Assembly (NCBI GenBank): GCA_903876875.1
Contig: CAIRBT010000074.1
Coordinates: 1 to 56,420, forward strand
DNA: 56,420 nt
Origin: an uncultured Geobacteraceae bacterium
Lineage (GTDB): Bacteria; Desulfobacterota; Desulfuromonadia; Geobacterales; Pseudopelobacteraceae
Direction: 5' to 3'
Positions within the stretch are counted from its first letter, which is position 1, and every line of letters begins with the position of its first letter. The translations under genes were made by a program, and so were the position numbers. Shown here one piece after another: positions 18,643 to 28,390 of this stretch. Under the pieces are notes generated by a model, which was not told the origin of the DNA, made no database searches, and saw nothing but the letters and a program-made list of their open reading frames with translations.

Positions 18643-20037
18643 TTAATAGCGGTAGTGGTCGGCCTTATAGGGACCCTCTTTGGCCACTCCGATATAGGAA
18701 GCCTGTTGGTCGGTCAGCACACTCAGCTGGGAATTAAGCTTTTTCAGCTGGAGGCGGGCTACTTTTTCGTCAAGATGCTTCGGCAACACATAGACGCCGA
18801 CCGGATATTTACCCGGATTGCAGAACAGTTCGATCTGGGCAATGGTCTGGTTGGCGAAGGAAGACGACATGACGTAACTGGGGTGGCCGGTGCCGCAGCC
18901 CAGATTGACCAAGCGACCCTTGGCCAGCAGGATGATCCGCTTGCCGCCGGGGAAAATGATATGATCCACCTGTGGCTTGATCTCTTCCCACTGGTACTGT
19001 TCAAGGGCCGCAACTTCGATCTCGTTGTCAAAATGGCCGATATTGCAGACGATGGCCTGATCCTTCATGTTGATCATGTGGTCGTGGGTAATGACGTGGT
19101 AGTTACCGGTACAGGTGACGAAGATATCCCCCTTGTCGGCGGCGTACTCCATGGTTACCACACGGAACCCTTCCATGGCGGCCTGAAGGGCGCAGATCGG
19201 ATCGACTTCGGTGACCCACACCTGGGCGGACAGTGCCCGCATGGCCTGTGCAGAGCCTTTCCCCACATCGCCGTAGCCGCAGATAACGGCCACCTTGCCG
19301 GCAATCATAACGTCCGTTGCCCGCTTGATGCCGTCCACCAGTGACTCGCGGCAGCCGTAGAGGTTATCGAATTTCGATTTGGTAACCGAGTCGTTGACGT
19401 TGATGGCCGGGAATTTCAGATCTCCCCGCTCATGCATCTGGTACAAGCGATGGACGCCGGTGGTGGTCTCTTCGGTGACCCCTTTGATGGTTGCCAAACG
19501 GGTTGAGTACCAGGTGCCATCAACGGCCAGTTTTGCCTTGATGGCGGCAAACAGGATGGTCTCTTCTTCGGAGCCCGGATTGGCCAGCACGGACAGATCC
19601 TGCTCCGCCTTGGCTCCCAGATGGAGCAGCAGGGTGGCGTCCCCCCCGTCATCAAGAATCATATTGGAATAGCCACCGTCGCTCCATTCAAAAATCCGGT
19701 GGGTGTAATCCCAGTACTGCTCCAATGTCTCCCCCTTGACGGCGAACACGGCCACACCACTGGCAGCGATGGCAGCGGCGGCATGGTCCTGGGTTGAAAA
19801 AATGTTGCAGGAGGCCCAGCGGACTTCCGCGCCGAGGGCGGTGAGGGTTTCAATCAGCACGGCGGTCTGGATGGTCATGTGGAGGGAGCCGGTGATGCGA
19901 GCCCCTTTCAGTGGCTGGGTTGCGGCAAACTCTTCCCGAATGGCCATGAGTCCCGGCATTTCGGTCTCGGCAATTTTGATCTCCTTACGTCCCCAATCGG
20001 CCAGTGCAAGGTCTGCGATGATGTATTCCTGTGACAT
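18643..20037 (-). CDS. ahcY: S-adenosylhomocysteine hydrolase
   Basis: 464 residues, including the ~40-residue insertion common in bacterial enzymes. It splits S-adenosylhomocysteine into adenosine and homocysteine, relieving product inhibition of methyltransferases. Signatures: [20 protein letters not shown], the NAD-binding [25 protein letters not shown], and the C-terminal YKADHYRY that reaches the neighbouring subunit's NAD. The start at 20037 lies 13 bases after the sahR stop with AAAGGAG upstream, so the two are one operon. Confidence 0.97.
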   Translation of the reverse strand: MSQEYIIADLALADWGRKEIKIAETEMPGLMAIREEFAATQPLKGARITGSLHMTIQTAVLIETLTALGAEVRWASCNIFSTQDHAAAAIAASGVAVFAVKGETLEQYWDYTHRIFEWSDGGYSNMILDDGGDATLLLHLGAKAEQDLSVLANPGSEEETILFAAIKAKLAVDGTWYSTRLATIKGVTEETTTGVHRLYQMHERGDLKFPAINVNDSVTKSKFDNLYGCRESLVDGIKRATDVMIAGKVAVICGYGDVGKGSAQAMRALSAQVWVTEVDPICALQAAMEGFRVVTMEYAADKGDIFVTCTGNYHVITHDHMINMKDQAIVCNIGHFDNEIEVAALEQYQWEEIKPQVDHIIFPGGKRIILLAKGRLVNLGCGTGHPSYVMSSSFANQTIAQIELFCNPGKYPVGVYVLPKHLDEKVARLQLKKLNSQLSVLTDQQASYIGVAKEGPYKADHYRY

Positions 20038-20050
20038 TGTTGATACTCCT

Positions 20051-20989
20051 TTAGTGGTTACTGCTCAGATTGCAGGGGCTCCCTGCGTAACTCCGAATTA
20101 GCAGAACCGGTTCCTGACCGGCAACGGCGGCAATCTGCTCGACGGATATATCGTTAAAGCCGGCTCGCTTGAGCCAGTGGGCCAGTTCATGCTCTTCAAA
20201 GCCAAGCCACTGATCGGCCAGTTGCTCGCGGGCAGCCTCCCGCTCGTGGCGTGCCAGATCGGCCAGCAGCAACATGCCGCCCGGAGCCAGTACCCGGCGG
20301 AATTCCCCCAGTACCGGAGCCGGATCGGCCGCGTGGTGCAGCACCATGGTGGCTATCACACACCCGACCGTTCCATCGGGCACCGGCAGATGGTTCATCT
20401 CGCCGAGACGAAGTTCAATATTTTCCTGGTTCCCGATGCGGTGCCGTGCTTCTTCAAGCATGGCCGGTGAATGGTCAACGCCGATGACCGGTGCTCCGTG
20501 GGTCGCCAGTTCGGTCAGGAGGGCACCGGTGCCGATGCCGATCTCCAACAGGACAGTATCCCGTGGTACCAGTTCCAGTAGTCGCGGGCGATATTCGGGG
20601 GTCGGCAGCAGGCTCTTGGCCAGATCATCCCATTGGCGGGCGTGATGATCGAAAAACTCCCGGCTTCTCCGGTGCCGTTCCTCCAGCACTTCCGCAACGG
20701 CCACCAGATCGTGATTGCGCTCGGAAAAGGCCTCCATTTCCTGCTCAAAGGCGGGACGGATGGCGGCAAAAAAAACGTTACTACAGTTCCCTCGGAAATA
20801 GCTCCAGGTTCCCTGACGCTTCACCGTCAGCAGACCCGCTTCCGTCAATATTTTCAGATGCCGCGAAATGCGCGATTGCCCCATACCCATAATACGGGTT
20901 AACTCCTGCACGGTGAATTCACCGGAGAAGAGGACAGCCGTCAAGCGAAGACGGCAGGGATCGGCAAGGGCTTTTAGTATCTCTAACAT
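20051..20989 (-). CDS. sahR: SahR-type ArsR regulator fused to SAM-dependent methyltransferase domain
   Basis: 312 residues. An N-terminal ArsR winged helix ([38 protein letters not shown]) is joined to a class I methyltransferase-fold domain ([20 protein letters not shown] motif [18 protein letters not shown]). This architecture next to ahcY and metK matches SahR, described in Proteobacteria as a SAH-sensing repressor of the SAM cycle, where the methyltransferase domain binds SAH as effector. A palindrome upstream (21017-21032) is the likely operator. Catalytic activity is not expected but cannot be ruled out by reading. Confidence 0.85.
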   Translation of the reverse strand: MLEILKALADPCRLRLTAVLFSGEFTVQELTRIMGMGQSRISRHLKILTEAGLLTVKRQGTWSYFRGNCSNVFFAAIRPAFEQEMEAFSERNHDLVAVAEVLEERHRRSREFFDHHARQWDDLAKSLLPTPEYRPRLLELVPRDTVLLEIGIGTGALLTELATHGAPVIGVDHSPAMLEEARHRIGNQENIELRLGEMNHLPVPDGTVGCVIATMVLHHAADPAPVLGEFRRVLAPGGMLLLADLARHEREAAREQLADQWLGFEEHELAHWLKRAGFNDISVEQIAAVAGQEPVLLIRSYAGSPCNLSSNH

Positions 20990-21016
20990 GAATATCAGCT
21001 ATTCCAGTTCTTATAA

Positions 21017-21032
21017 ATCAATATTTATTGAT
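21017..21032. promoter_or_regulatory. Likely SahR operator
   Basis: Palindrome ATCAATATTTATTGAT (7-base arms, A/T centre) 28 bases upstream of the sahR start in an AT-rich stretch. ArsR-family operators have this form, and SahR sites are ATCAA...TTGAT-type palindromes as far as I recall. Its position implies control of the whole sahR-ahcY-metK run. Confidence 0.6.
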
Positions 21033-21099
21033 ATAGCATAGGGGAGGGGAAAATATCAAGAAGATTTAATATCATATTCCCCCCCCCAATTCCTGCGGG

Positions 21100-21236
21100 T
21101 TTGTTCTGCATCATACGGCGTTTTTGTTGACGTTTCCGTAGGGGCGACCCCACGTGGTCGCCCGCCTTCCCACGTGGATGCCCGCCTCCCCCTGTGCAGT
21201 CACCAGGACGCCCGCCTTCCCCTGCGACTGCGGTAT
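21100..21236. other. Gene-free stretch with short imperfect repeats
   Basis: Between sahR and radA, about 250 bases without a gene. Besides the operator it holds three imperfect copies of a CGCCCGCCTTCCCC-like unit (about 21158-21225) and CACGTGG twice. Nothing coding seen. Confidence 0.4.
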
Positions 21237-22589
21237 TTACCCGCCAAAAATTACATCGAGTGCCCCCTGTACCGTGGAGACCCCCTCAAGGCGAATGCCC
21301 TTCTTTTTGACCCGTTTAAGGCTGCCGGTCGGGACGATGCAGCGTTTGAAGCCGAGCTTTTCCGCTTCGGCAATGCGCAACTCCGGCTGGGTAACAGCCC
21401 GCACCTCTCCCGCCAGCCCCACTTCGCCAAAAATGACCGTGTCGGGGGGGATCGCCTTGTCCAGATGGCTGGAGGCGACTGCCAGAATCATGGCCAGATC
21501 GGCGGCCGGTTCATTGAGCCGTGCGCCACCGGCCGCATTGAGAAAAATATCCTGACCGGACATATGGAGCCCCACCTTCTTCTCCAATACGGCTACCAAA
21601 AGAGCCAGCCGGTTATGATCCACCCCGATGGTGGTGCGGCGGGGAACCCCGTAGGAGGAGGCGGTCACCAGGGCTTGCAGTTCCACCAGCAGGGGGCGAC
21701 TCCCCTCAAGTGAGGTGGTGACGACCGAACCGGACACCCCCAGTGGGCGTTCCGAAAGGAACAGTTCCGACGGGTTTGCCACACCGCACAACCCCTCCTG
21801 TTTCATTTCAAACACGCCGATTTCATTGGTGGAACCAAAGCGGTTTTTAACCGCCCTCAGGATACGGAACGGGTGACTGCCATCCCCTTCAAAATACAAA
21901 ACCGTGTCCACCATATGCTCAAGAACCCGGGGGCCGGCGATGGCACCATCCTTGGTAACATGGCCGACGATGAACACCGGAATGTCGCTCCCCTTGGCAA
22001 GCAGCATCAATTTGCCGGCCGACTCCCGCACCTGGCTGACGCTGCCGGGTGCCGATTCCAGGGCAGAGGTCCAGACAGTCTGGATCGAATCCACCACCAT
22101 GGCCGTCGGTTTCAGTGCCGATGCCTGAGCGATAATGGCCTCCAAAGAATTCTCCGCCAGGATCAACAGCCGTTTACTGGAGGCACCGAGCCGTTCCCCC
22201 CGCAGACGGGTCTGTGAGGCCGATTCCTCCCCTGATACATACAGCACGATACCGGCACTCTCCGCCAGGGCATGCATGGCCTGCAACAGGAGGGTTGACT
22301 TGCCGATGCCAGGATCACCGCCGATCAGCACCAGGGAGCCGGGCACAATCCCCCCCCCCAGCACCCGATCCAGCTCACCAATGCCGGTGGGTCGGCGGGT
22401 CTCCGACTGGGGGGGCACATCACAGATCGGCACCGGCTGTGCGTTGCCGCTCCCCCGTGCCGAGGGGGAGGCCTTGATGACCGCCTCTTCCACCAGGCTG
22501 TTCCAGGCGCCACAGTCCGGACATTTGCCGAGCCATTTGGGGGATTGACTGCCGCATTTCTGGCAGGTGAAGATAGTTTTTTGCTTCAT
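21237..22589 (-). CDS. radA: DNA repair protein RadA
   Basis: 450 residues from ATG 22589 (GGAG eight bases upstream). Order: C4 zinc finger (CQKCGSQSPKWLGKCPDC), RecA-like ATPase with Walker A GGDPGIGKST, the RadA-specific VKNRFGSTNEIG motif, and a C-terminal Lon-like domain (GLAGEVRAVTQPELRIAEA). RadA promotes branch migration in recombinational repair. Single gene; the longer upstream reading lacks a ribosome site. Confidence 0.95.
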   Translation of the reverse strand: MKQKTIFTCQKCGSQSPKWLGKCPDCGAWNSLVEEAVIKASPSARGSGNAQPVPICDVPPQSETRRPTGIGELDRVLGGGIVPGSLVLIGGDPGIGKSTLLLQAMHALAESAGIVLYVSGEESASQTRLRGERLGASSKRLLILAENSLEAIIAQASALKPTAMVVDSIQTVWTSALESAPGSVSQVRESAGKLMLLAKGSDIPVFIVGHVTKDGAIAGPRVLEHMVDTVLYFEGDGSHPFRILRAVKNRFGSTNEIGVFEMKQEGLCGVANPSELFLSERPLGVSGSVVTTSLEGSRPLLVELQALVTASSYGVPRRTTIGVDHNRLALLVAVLEKKVGLHMSGQDIFLNAAGGARLNEPAADLAMILAVASSHLDKAIPPDTVIFGEVGLAGEVRAVTQPELRIAEAEKLGFKRCIVPTGSLKRVKKKGIRLEGVSTVQGALDVIFGG

Positions 22590-22815
22590 TGTATGTACTC
22601 CGTGGTGCATTGTGGGGGGGTGAGTCAAGCAGCGTGAATGATGATATCATAAAGAGGGTGGTGGCTGCATTACAATCTGAAAAGGTGCAACACCGGTTTG
22701 CTTGTTTATTATTAAGCGTAACATGAAAAATGACAGCCCAAACATTTCCTCCCGGACAGGCCAGCGGATTTTCCGGAAACTTGACAGATGCAGATTAATA
22801 CAGTATAAGTCCAGC

Positions 22816-23307
22816 ATGGACAGTTTATTATTCAAGAGGATAGCGGTTGGGATTCTGCTGGCGGGGGGGATAATGTCTCCGTCGCTGCTCCACGCCGGTG
22901 AGGTGCAGCAGCGTGATCTCTCGGTGCTGCGGGAGTTTGCTGACCCGACCCAGGTCTCCCTTGAAGAGCTTGTTCTCAAAAGTAGTTCCTTTGAGATGGT
23001 GGAAGGCTTTGCCTCCTATTATTCCCGCCACCTTGAAGGAAGGCGTACCACTTCCGGCCATCGCTACAATCCGGAAAAAATGACAGCTGCCCACGAAAGT
23101 CTCCCCATCGGTACGGTGGTGCGGGTGGTGAATGCCGCCAGTAAACAGGAAGTTCACGTCACCATTACCGACCGCTGCGCTTCCAAATCATTTCACTTCA
23201 TCGACCTCTCCCGCGCCGCAGCCAAGAAAATCGGCCTGTGGGGTAAGGGGAGAATCAAAGTCGTTATCATTCCCCTCCTCGAAGAACGCCTCAAAGAACC
23301 GGCCTGA
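22816..23307 (+). CDS. RlpA-like (double-psi beta-barrel) septal/lytic protein
   Basis: 163 residues from ATG 22816, which gives a clean signal peptide (FKRIAVGILLAGGIMSPSLLHA); an upstream TTG at 22702 would extend it with an unlikely leader. The mature domain has the RlpA double-psi barrel: GFASYYSRHLEGRRTTSGHRY, MTAAHESLPIGTVVRVVN, and VTITDRCASKSFHFIDLSRAA. RlpA proteins are periplasmic or lipid-anchored and cleave denuded glycan strands at the septum. No SPOR domain is present. The catalytic Asp of TDR is kept (the usual TDRGPF becomes TDRCAS). Confidence 0.8.
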   Translation: MDSLLFKRIAVGILLAGGIMSPSLLHAGEVQQRDLSVLREFADPTQVSLEELVLKSSSFEMVEGFASYYSRHLEGRRTTSGHRYNPEKMTAAHESLPIGTVVRVVNAASKQEVHVTITDRCASKSFHFIDLSRAAAKKIGLWGKGRIKVVIIPLLEERLKEPA

Positions 23308-23414
23308 TTTTCAGTCTGACCGGTCAGGTTTTCCATCGTACCGTTTTTTTCTTAGCAGGTATTTCTCCCGCTGGCACGCCTCATGCTATACATTAGCAAC
23401 GGAGGTACACAACC

Positions 23415-23981
23415 ATGGGTAAATCTATTTTAATTTGTGATGATGAGCCGCTCATTCGCACCAGCCTGAAAAGCATGCTGACCGATCTTGGCTTTGATGA
23501 AATACTGGAGTGTGGTGACGGGGCAAAGGCGGTGGAGCTGGCACTGGGATGCTTTCCCGATATGGCCATACTTGATGTTGCCATGCCGGGGATGGATGGC
23601 ATTACCGCTGCCGATGAAATCAGGAAAAAACTGAAAATTCCGATCATGCTTCTCACCAGTGTCTGCGACGCAGCGACGGTTAAACGGGCATCGGCATGCG
23701 GGATTGCCGCTTTTTTAACCAAACCGCTTCGTCAGCAGGATTTACTTCCGGCCATTGAACTTGCGCTCCACCATGTGGAAGAGGTGGAAAATCTCAAGGA
23801 AAAAATTGATGATCTACGGGAATTGATCGAGAACCGGAAAGTTATTGAAAAGGCCAAGGGGGTGTTGATGGAGAAAAACCGCTTCAGCGAAGCCGATGCC
23901 TATCGGCTGATGCAGAAGAGTGCCATGGACACGCGCAAGACGTTGTTGCAGGTGGCTACCAAAATCCTCAGTGACGTGTGA
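23415..23981 (+). CDS. Response regulator with ANTAR RNA-binding output domain
   Basis: 188 residues. The N-terminal receiver domain has the acidic pair (ICDDEPLIR), phospho-acceptor Asp in MAILDVAMPGMDG and Lys in LTKPLR. A coiled linker leads to a C-terminal ANTAR domain (IEKAKGVLMEKNRFSEADAY). ANTAR regulators act by binding tandem hairpins in nascent RNA to prevent termination, often for nitrogen metabolism. No cognate histidine kinase is adjacent. GGAGG precedes the start. Confidence 0.88.
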   Translation: MGKSILICDDEPLIRTSLKSMLTDLGFDEILECGDGAKAVELALGCFPDMAILDVAMPGMDGITAADEIRKKLKIPIMLLTSVCDAATVKRASACGIAAFLTKPLRQQDLLPAIELALHHVEEVENLKEKIDDLRELIENRKVIEKAKGVLMEKNRFSEADAYRLMQKSAMDTRKTLLQVATKILSDV

Positions 23982-23995
23982 TCGGTGAGAGTGGG

Positions 23996-26900
23996 CTATC
24001 CGAGGAGGAACTCAAAATCCTCCCGGGTCAGCCCCGCACCGCCACTACCGGCACCATCCTCAAGTATGGCTTTGTAAATCTGTAGTTTTCGGGCCTTTAA
24101 CTCCATCATTTTTTCCTCAATGGTGTGGCGCATAATCAGGCGGGTGATGGTTACCTGTTCGCTCTGGCCGATGCGATGGGCGCGGTCAGAGGCCTGATTC
24201 TCAACGGCAGGGTTCCACCAGGGATCCATATGGTAGACGTAGGTGGCGCGAGTCAGGTTGAGCCCCTTACCCCCCGCTTTGAGGCTGATAAGAAACACCA
24301 TCGGCTCGGTTGACTCCTGAAAGGTCTGCACCAGCTTCTTCCGTTGCACCACCGGTGTGGAGCCGTCGAGACGGAGACAGGAGAAACCATGTTGTCTCAA
24401 CCCCTGCTCAATCAAATCCAGGTAGCTGGTGAACTGGGAAAATACCAGGCAACTGTGCCCTTCGTCCCGTAATTCTGCCAATTGTTCCACCAGGAAGTCC
24501 AGTTTTGGTGAGCCATCGCTGGCACCGGGTAGAGCTAGTGCCGGGGCAAGGCAGATCTGTCGGAGCCGGAGAATTGCGGTAAGGGCGATAATGCGAGCCT
24601 GGGTCGGGGCATGGCTGGCGTAGGCGGCCTGGATCTGTCCCCGCACCTCTTCCACCGTTCGTTGGTAAAATGTCCGCTGTTTGGTGGTCAGTTCAAGGGG
24701 GATATCGATTTCGATCTTCGGCGGCAGTTCGCTGGCGATCAACTGTTTTGTCCGGCGTAGTATGAAGGGACGGGTTCGCCCGATCAGGCGTGCCGTACCG
24801 GTTGCACCCTCCCGGCTGATGGTGCGGCTGAACTCTTCCCGGCTGCCGAGCAGTCCTGGCAGGCAGAGATCCATGATGGCATAATATTCTCCCAGATGGT
24901 TTTCCACCGGTGTACCGGTGAGTGCCAGGGTAAAGGCACCCCGCAGTTTGCGGACGGCGTTGGAGGTGGCCGCCTGAAGGTTTTTAACCACCTGGGTTTC
25001 GTCAAAAATCAGCACGTTGAAGCTCTGCTCGGCCAGGATGTCACTGTCCCGCTGGACAATGCCGTAGCTGGTGATGACGATGTCGTGATGTGCAAAGTCA
25101 GCGGTACTGCGGGAGGTGCCGCTGTAGATCATCACCCGTGCCGTCGGCAGGAAACGGGCAAGTTCCGACTCCCAGTTGAAAAGAAGGGACGGGGGGGCAA
25201 CCACCAGATGGGGGGCGCCGGGGGGGGCGGTTGAAGCCAGCTCACCGGACAGGATACCGGCCAGCAGGGTTATCCCCTGGATGGTTTTTCCCAGCCCCAT
25301 GTCATCGGCAAGGCAGGCACCGAAGCGGTGTTCGTACATAAACGCCAGCCAGTGCCAGGCATCAAGCTGGTAATGGCGCAGCGTGGCGGTGAGGGTTTCG
25401 GGAACCGGTCGCACCGCAATTGAGGAGAAGTTACAGAGGTTTTCGAGAATCCGGGCATCCCCTTCGGACAGCTTGATCTGCACCCCATGGTTACGGAGTT
25501 GCAGCCAGTCAAGTATCTGGAGGCGGGGCACCCGTACCAGCTCCCGATCCCCCTTTTTTTTACGTGCGCTGTGTGCCGAAAAGGCACCGGCAAACATGGT
25601 CAAAACCTGGATATTGGCGTCGTCCAGCAACAGCAGCTTTCCGCCACGTCGCAGAATACCGCCGCCATCCATGAGGCTCCGCAACTCTTCTTCCGTCAGA
25701 ATCTCACCATTACAGCGAATCTCCGGTTTCAGTTCGAACCAGTCCAGGGTACTGCGGGTGGCATCCAGCGAAAATTCCCACGAAGCGATGGTAAGCGGCT
25801 CATGGCCGATACGGAGGGAAAACTTGTGCTGCTGCAAGAGGCTCGTCAGCTGGGGCAATTCCTTGAGCAGTTTGTCCGTTGGCACCTCCAGGCGTATGGG
25901 ATGGTCACCGCCAACGAATGCTTCCAGGCCAAAGGTGTCATAGAGGATCTTGAGCAGGCGCGCCTGTTCCCGGTATTCATCCCGCAAGAAACGCCAGCCG
26001 TCAGGGGTTGCCTGCACCACAATGGAGGACTTGCTCCAGAGTTCCCCCAGTTCGGTAAGCAGCAGCTTGGCCTCCCGCTTGATGGTTCGCTTGAGGAAGT
26101 CGGGGGAGGAGGTGACGGAACGGATAATGGTGTTGCGTGCCGTTGTCTTTGAGGCGTCCAGGAGGGCAAACGCGGCATCGAGTACGGCGCGCAGTCGTTT
26201 CCTTGTTCTCATTTGGGCTGACAGCACGGAGCGCCCCCGGGGATCGAAGAGCCGGAAGGGGGTGTCTGACAGATACACCAGCTCTTGCTGGTAGACGCTT
26301 GCTGGTTCCAGTACGGTGACAGAATCATTGAGCCCGTGGGGAATGTCAATCAGGTATGACGGGGTAAGCGGCGTGAGCTCTTCGAGTGACTGGTCCGGAT
26401 TCAGGAAGTGGTGGCCAGAGCCGTGCTGTTCCAGGATGTCCGGAGTAAATCTGATGCCCGCGATGTTGAAAAGTTTCTGTGAGGTGGTGATGGTGTGGTA
26501 CTGATATGACAGTTCAGAACCGGAAAAATCAACATATTTCTCATGTACCGTGTCACTAAAATCATCGTTCCAGTTGTCACCATCCCAGTTTACTGCATCC
26601 CACGTTTCTTCATCCTCGAAATCATCTTCAGAGGCCTGATCCAGCGTGTCAAAAATCCGTTGCCAACTATTCCAGATGGTAGGGTCTGCCACCGGTATGA
26701 TGTGGCCGGCGTCGATATCAAAGAGCATCTGCCCATGGAAAAGAGCCCGCTCGGGAAGGGGGGTGCCATCGGCGAAGCTCCGGCTGATCTCAATGGTCGT
26801 TTCTGAGGTGGTAAAAAACATGCCAGCACTGCAGCTGTGTGCCCCTTCATAGGTGAGTCTGGTCTCAATGCCCTGGCTGTCGCGGAAGAAAATCGGGTAG

Positions 26901-27196
26901 ATTCCGCCGGTGACATGCTGAAACATTTCAAAATAACGGCGGGTCGGTTCAAAAAAATAGTGGGACGCCAGAAACCGTGCCAGGTCGGTGGGAAGGCCAT
27001 GGGCAGTCCAGCCGTAAACCGATTCGGAACCCCGTAGTATGGAGCCACGGATACCGCCACTGTAACCGCTCGGTTCAAGCAGCAGTCGATAGGTTTTGGG
27101 GGGAGGGGACGGCTTGGTACGGGCAGGTTTTGGGTCTGCCGGTGTCTCTCTGAGAAACAGTCGAGTTATTTCCTTCTGGTCATAGGGAGGTTTCAT
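23996..27196 (-). CDS. SNF2-family DEAD/DEAH-like helicase
   Basis: 1066 residues from ATG 27196 (AAGGAAG upstream). The N-terminal ~600 residues are poorly conserved and probably substrate-specific. The Swi2/Snf2 motor follows: motif [13 protein letters not shown], motif [22 protein letters not shown], then helicase-C with [26 protein letters not shown], and [10 protein letters not shown]. Such bacterial enzymes translocate on dsDNA or remodel transcription complexes; the exact role is unknown. Single gene between two forward genes. Confidence 0.88.
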   Translation of the reverse strand: MKPPYDQKEITRLFLRETPADPKPARTKPSPPPKTYRLLLEPSGYSGGIRGSILRGSESVYGWTAHGLPTDLARFLASHYFFEPTRRYFEMFQHVTGGIYPIFFRDSQGIETRLTYEGAHSCSAGMFFTTSETTIEISRSFADGTPLPERALFHGQMLFDIDAGHIIPVADPTIWNSWQRIFDTLDQASEDDFEDEETWDAVNWDGDNWNDDFSDTVHEKYVDFSGSELSYQYHTITTSQKLFNIAGIRFTPDILEQHGSGHHFLNPDQSLEELTPLTPSYLIDIPHGLNDSVTVLEPASVYQQELVYLSDTPFRLFDPRGRSVLSAQMRTRKRLRAVLDAAFALLDASKTTARNTIIRSVTSSPDFLKRTIKREAKLLLTELGELWSKSSIVVQATPDGWRFLRDEYREQARLLKILYDTFGLEAFVGGDHPIRLEVPTDKLLKELPQLTSLLQQHKFSLRIGHEPLTIASWEFSLDATRSTLDWFELKPEIRCNGEILTEEELRSLMDGGGILRRGGKLLLLDDANIQVLTMFAGAFSAHSARKKKGDRELVRVPRLQILDWLQLRNHGVQIKLSEGDARILENLCNFSSIAVRPVPETLTATLRHYQLDAWHWLAFMYEHRFGACLADDMGLGKTIQGITLLAGILSGELASTAPPGAPHLVVAPPSLLFNWESELARFLPTARVMIYSGTSRSTADFAHHDIVITSYGIVQRDSDILAEQSFNVLIFDETQVVKNLQAATSNAVRKLRGAFTLALTGTPVENHLGEYYAIMDLCLPGLLGSREEFSRTISREGATGTARLIGRTRPFILRRTKQLIASELPPKIEIDIPLELTTKQRTFYQRTVEEVRGQIQAAYASHAPTQARIIALTAILRLRQICLAPALALPGASDGSPKLDFLVEQLAELRDEGHSCLVFSQFTSYLDLIEQGLRQHGFSCLRLDGSTPVVQRKKLVQTFQESTEPMVFLISLKAGGKGLNLTRATYVYHMDPWWNPAVENQASDRAHRIGQSEQVTITRLIMRHTIEEKMMELKARKLQIYKAILEDGAGSGGAGLTREDFEFLLG

Positions 27197-27348
27197 TCTT
27201 CCTTTATAGCAGGAAGTCAGAATGGGCGGCAAGTAGAAAGCCGACGAAAGGGGAGACAACAAGACATCACTGTTGTGAAAATACGCAAATCATGGCATCG
27301 TATGGCAAACAGATTGCTGACCAGAATATACCTGAAAAGGAGTTCCCC

Positions 27349-28389
27349 ATGTCTTTTCGCACCATTGAGTGGCTCGATGACACAGTTGTTATGATTGATC
27401 AGACCCGTTTACCGGCTGAAGAGGTCTATAACAGCTATGATGATTTTCAGTCGGTGGCTGATGCAATCAGGGGGATGGTTATTCGCGGTGCTCCCGCCAT
27501 CGGCGTGGCCGCAGCCATGGGGGTGGCTCTGGGAGCCCACTCCATCATCGCCGATACCCACGAATCCTTTTTTCGGCAACTGGATAATGTCTGCGATGTG
27601 CTGGGACGCACCCGTCCCACGGCCGTCAATCTTTTCTGGGGCTTGACCCGGATGAAAGGGGTCGCAGAGGGGTTGCGGGGGGAATCCCTCGATACGATCC
27701 GCGCCGCCCTCAAACGGGAGGCCATACGGATCGAGCAGGAGGACCAGACCATCTGTCGGAATATCGGTAAGTGGGGAGCCACCCTGATTCCCGAGGGTGC
27801 CACGGTGCTGACCCACTGCAATGCCGGGGGGTTGGCCACGGCCGGGTATGGCACCGCGCTGGGTGTCATCCGAGCCGCCCATGAAGCGGGGAAAAAAATC
27901 CAGGTATTTGCCGATGAAACCCGCCCCTGGTTGCAGGGGGCACGGCTCACCGCCTGGGAGCTGATGAAAGCGGGGATTCCGACCACACTTATCTCCGACA
28001 ATATGGCTGGTTTTTTCATGAGTCGGGGGGAGATTACCTGCTGCGTGGTGGGTGCCGACAGGATTGCCGCCAACGGTGATACGGCCAACAAGATCGGCAC
28101 CTATTCGGTGGCCGTACTGGCAAAGGAGAACAATATTCCCTTTTATGTGGCCGCTCCGGTATCGACTCTGGATCTGACCCTGGCCGATGGCAGTCAGATT
28201 CCGATTGAAGAACGTCCGTCCCATGAAGTCACCCACATTAAGGGAATTGCCATCGGTCCCGAGGGGGTTCGGGTGCGTAACCCCTCCTTCGATGTGACTT
28301 CGGCACGCTACATCACGGCCATCATAACGGAAAACGGTATTGTCACCGGAGATTATCGCAGTGGTCTGCGGAAGGTGGCGGGGGGCTGA
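27349..28389 (+). CDS. mtnA: S-methyl-5-thioribose-1-phosphate isomerase
   Basis: 346 residues from ATG 27349 (AAAAGGAG upstream). Isomerises methylthioribose-1-phosphate to methylthioribulose-1-phosphate in methionine salvage. Family motifs: [43 protein letters not shown] with the catalytic Cys, [18 protein letters not shown], and [18 protein letters not shown] with the catalytic Asp. The following gene, glnE, starts one base after its stop. Confidence 0.95.
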   Translation: MSFRTIEWLDDTVVMIDQTRLPAEEVYNSYDDFQSVADAIRGMVIRGAPAIGVAAAMGVALGAHSIIADTHESFFRQLDNVCDVLGRTRPTAVNLFWGLTRMKGVAEGLRGESLDTIRAALKREAIRIEQEDQTICRNIGKWGATLIPEGATVLTHCNAGGLATAGYGTALGVIRAAHEAGKKIQVFADETRPWLQGARLTAWELMKAGIPTTLISDNMAGFFMSRGEITCCVVGADRIAANGDTANKIGTYSVAVLAKENNIPFYVAAPVSTLDLTLADGSQIPIEERPSHEVTHIKGIAIGPEGVRVRNPSFDVTSARYITAIITENGIVTGDYRSGLRKVAGG

Positions 28390-28390
28390 T

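Noticed and set aside
20038..20050. SAH riboswitch before ahcY
   Set aside because: Only 13 bases separate sahR and ahcY; no room for an aptamer. A protein repressor (SahR) explains the control.
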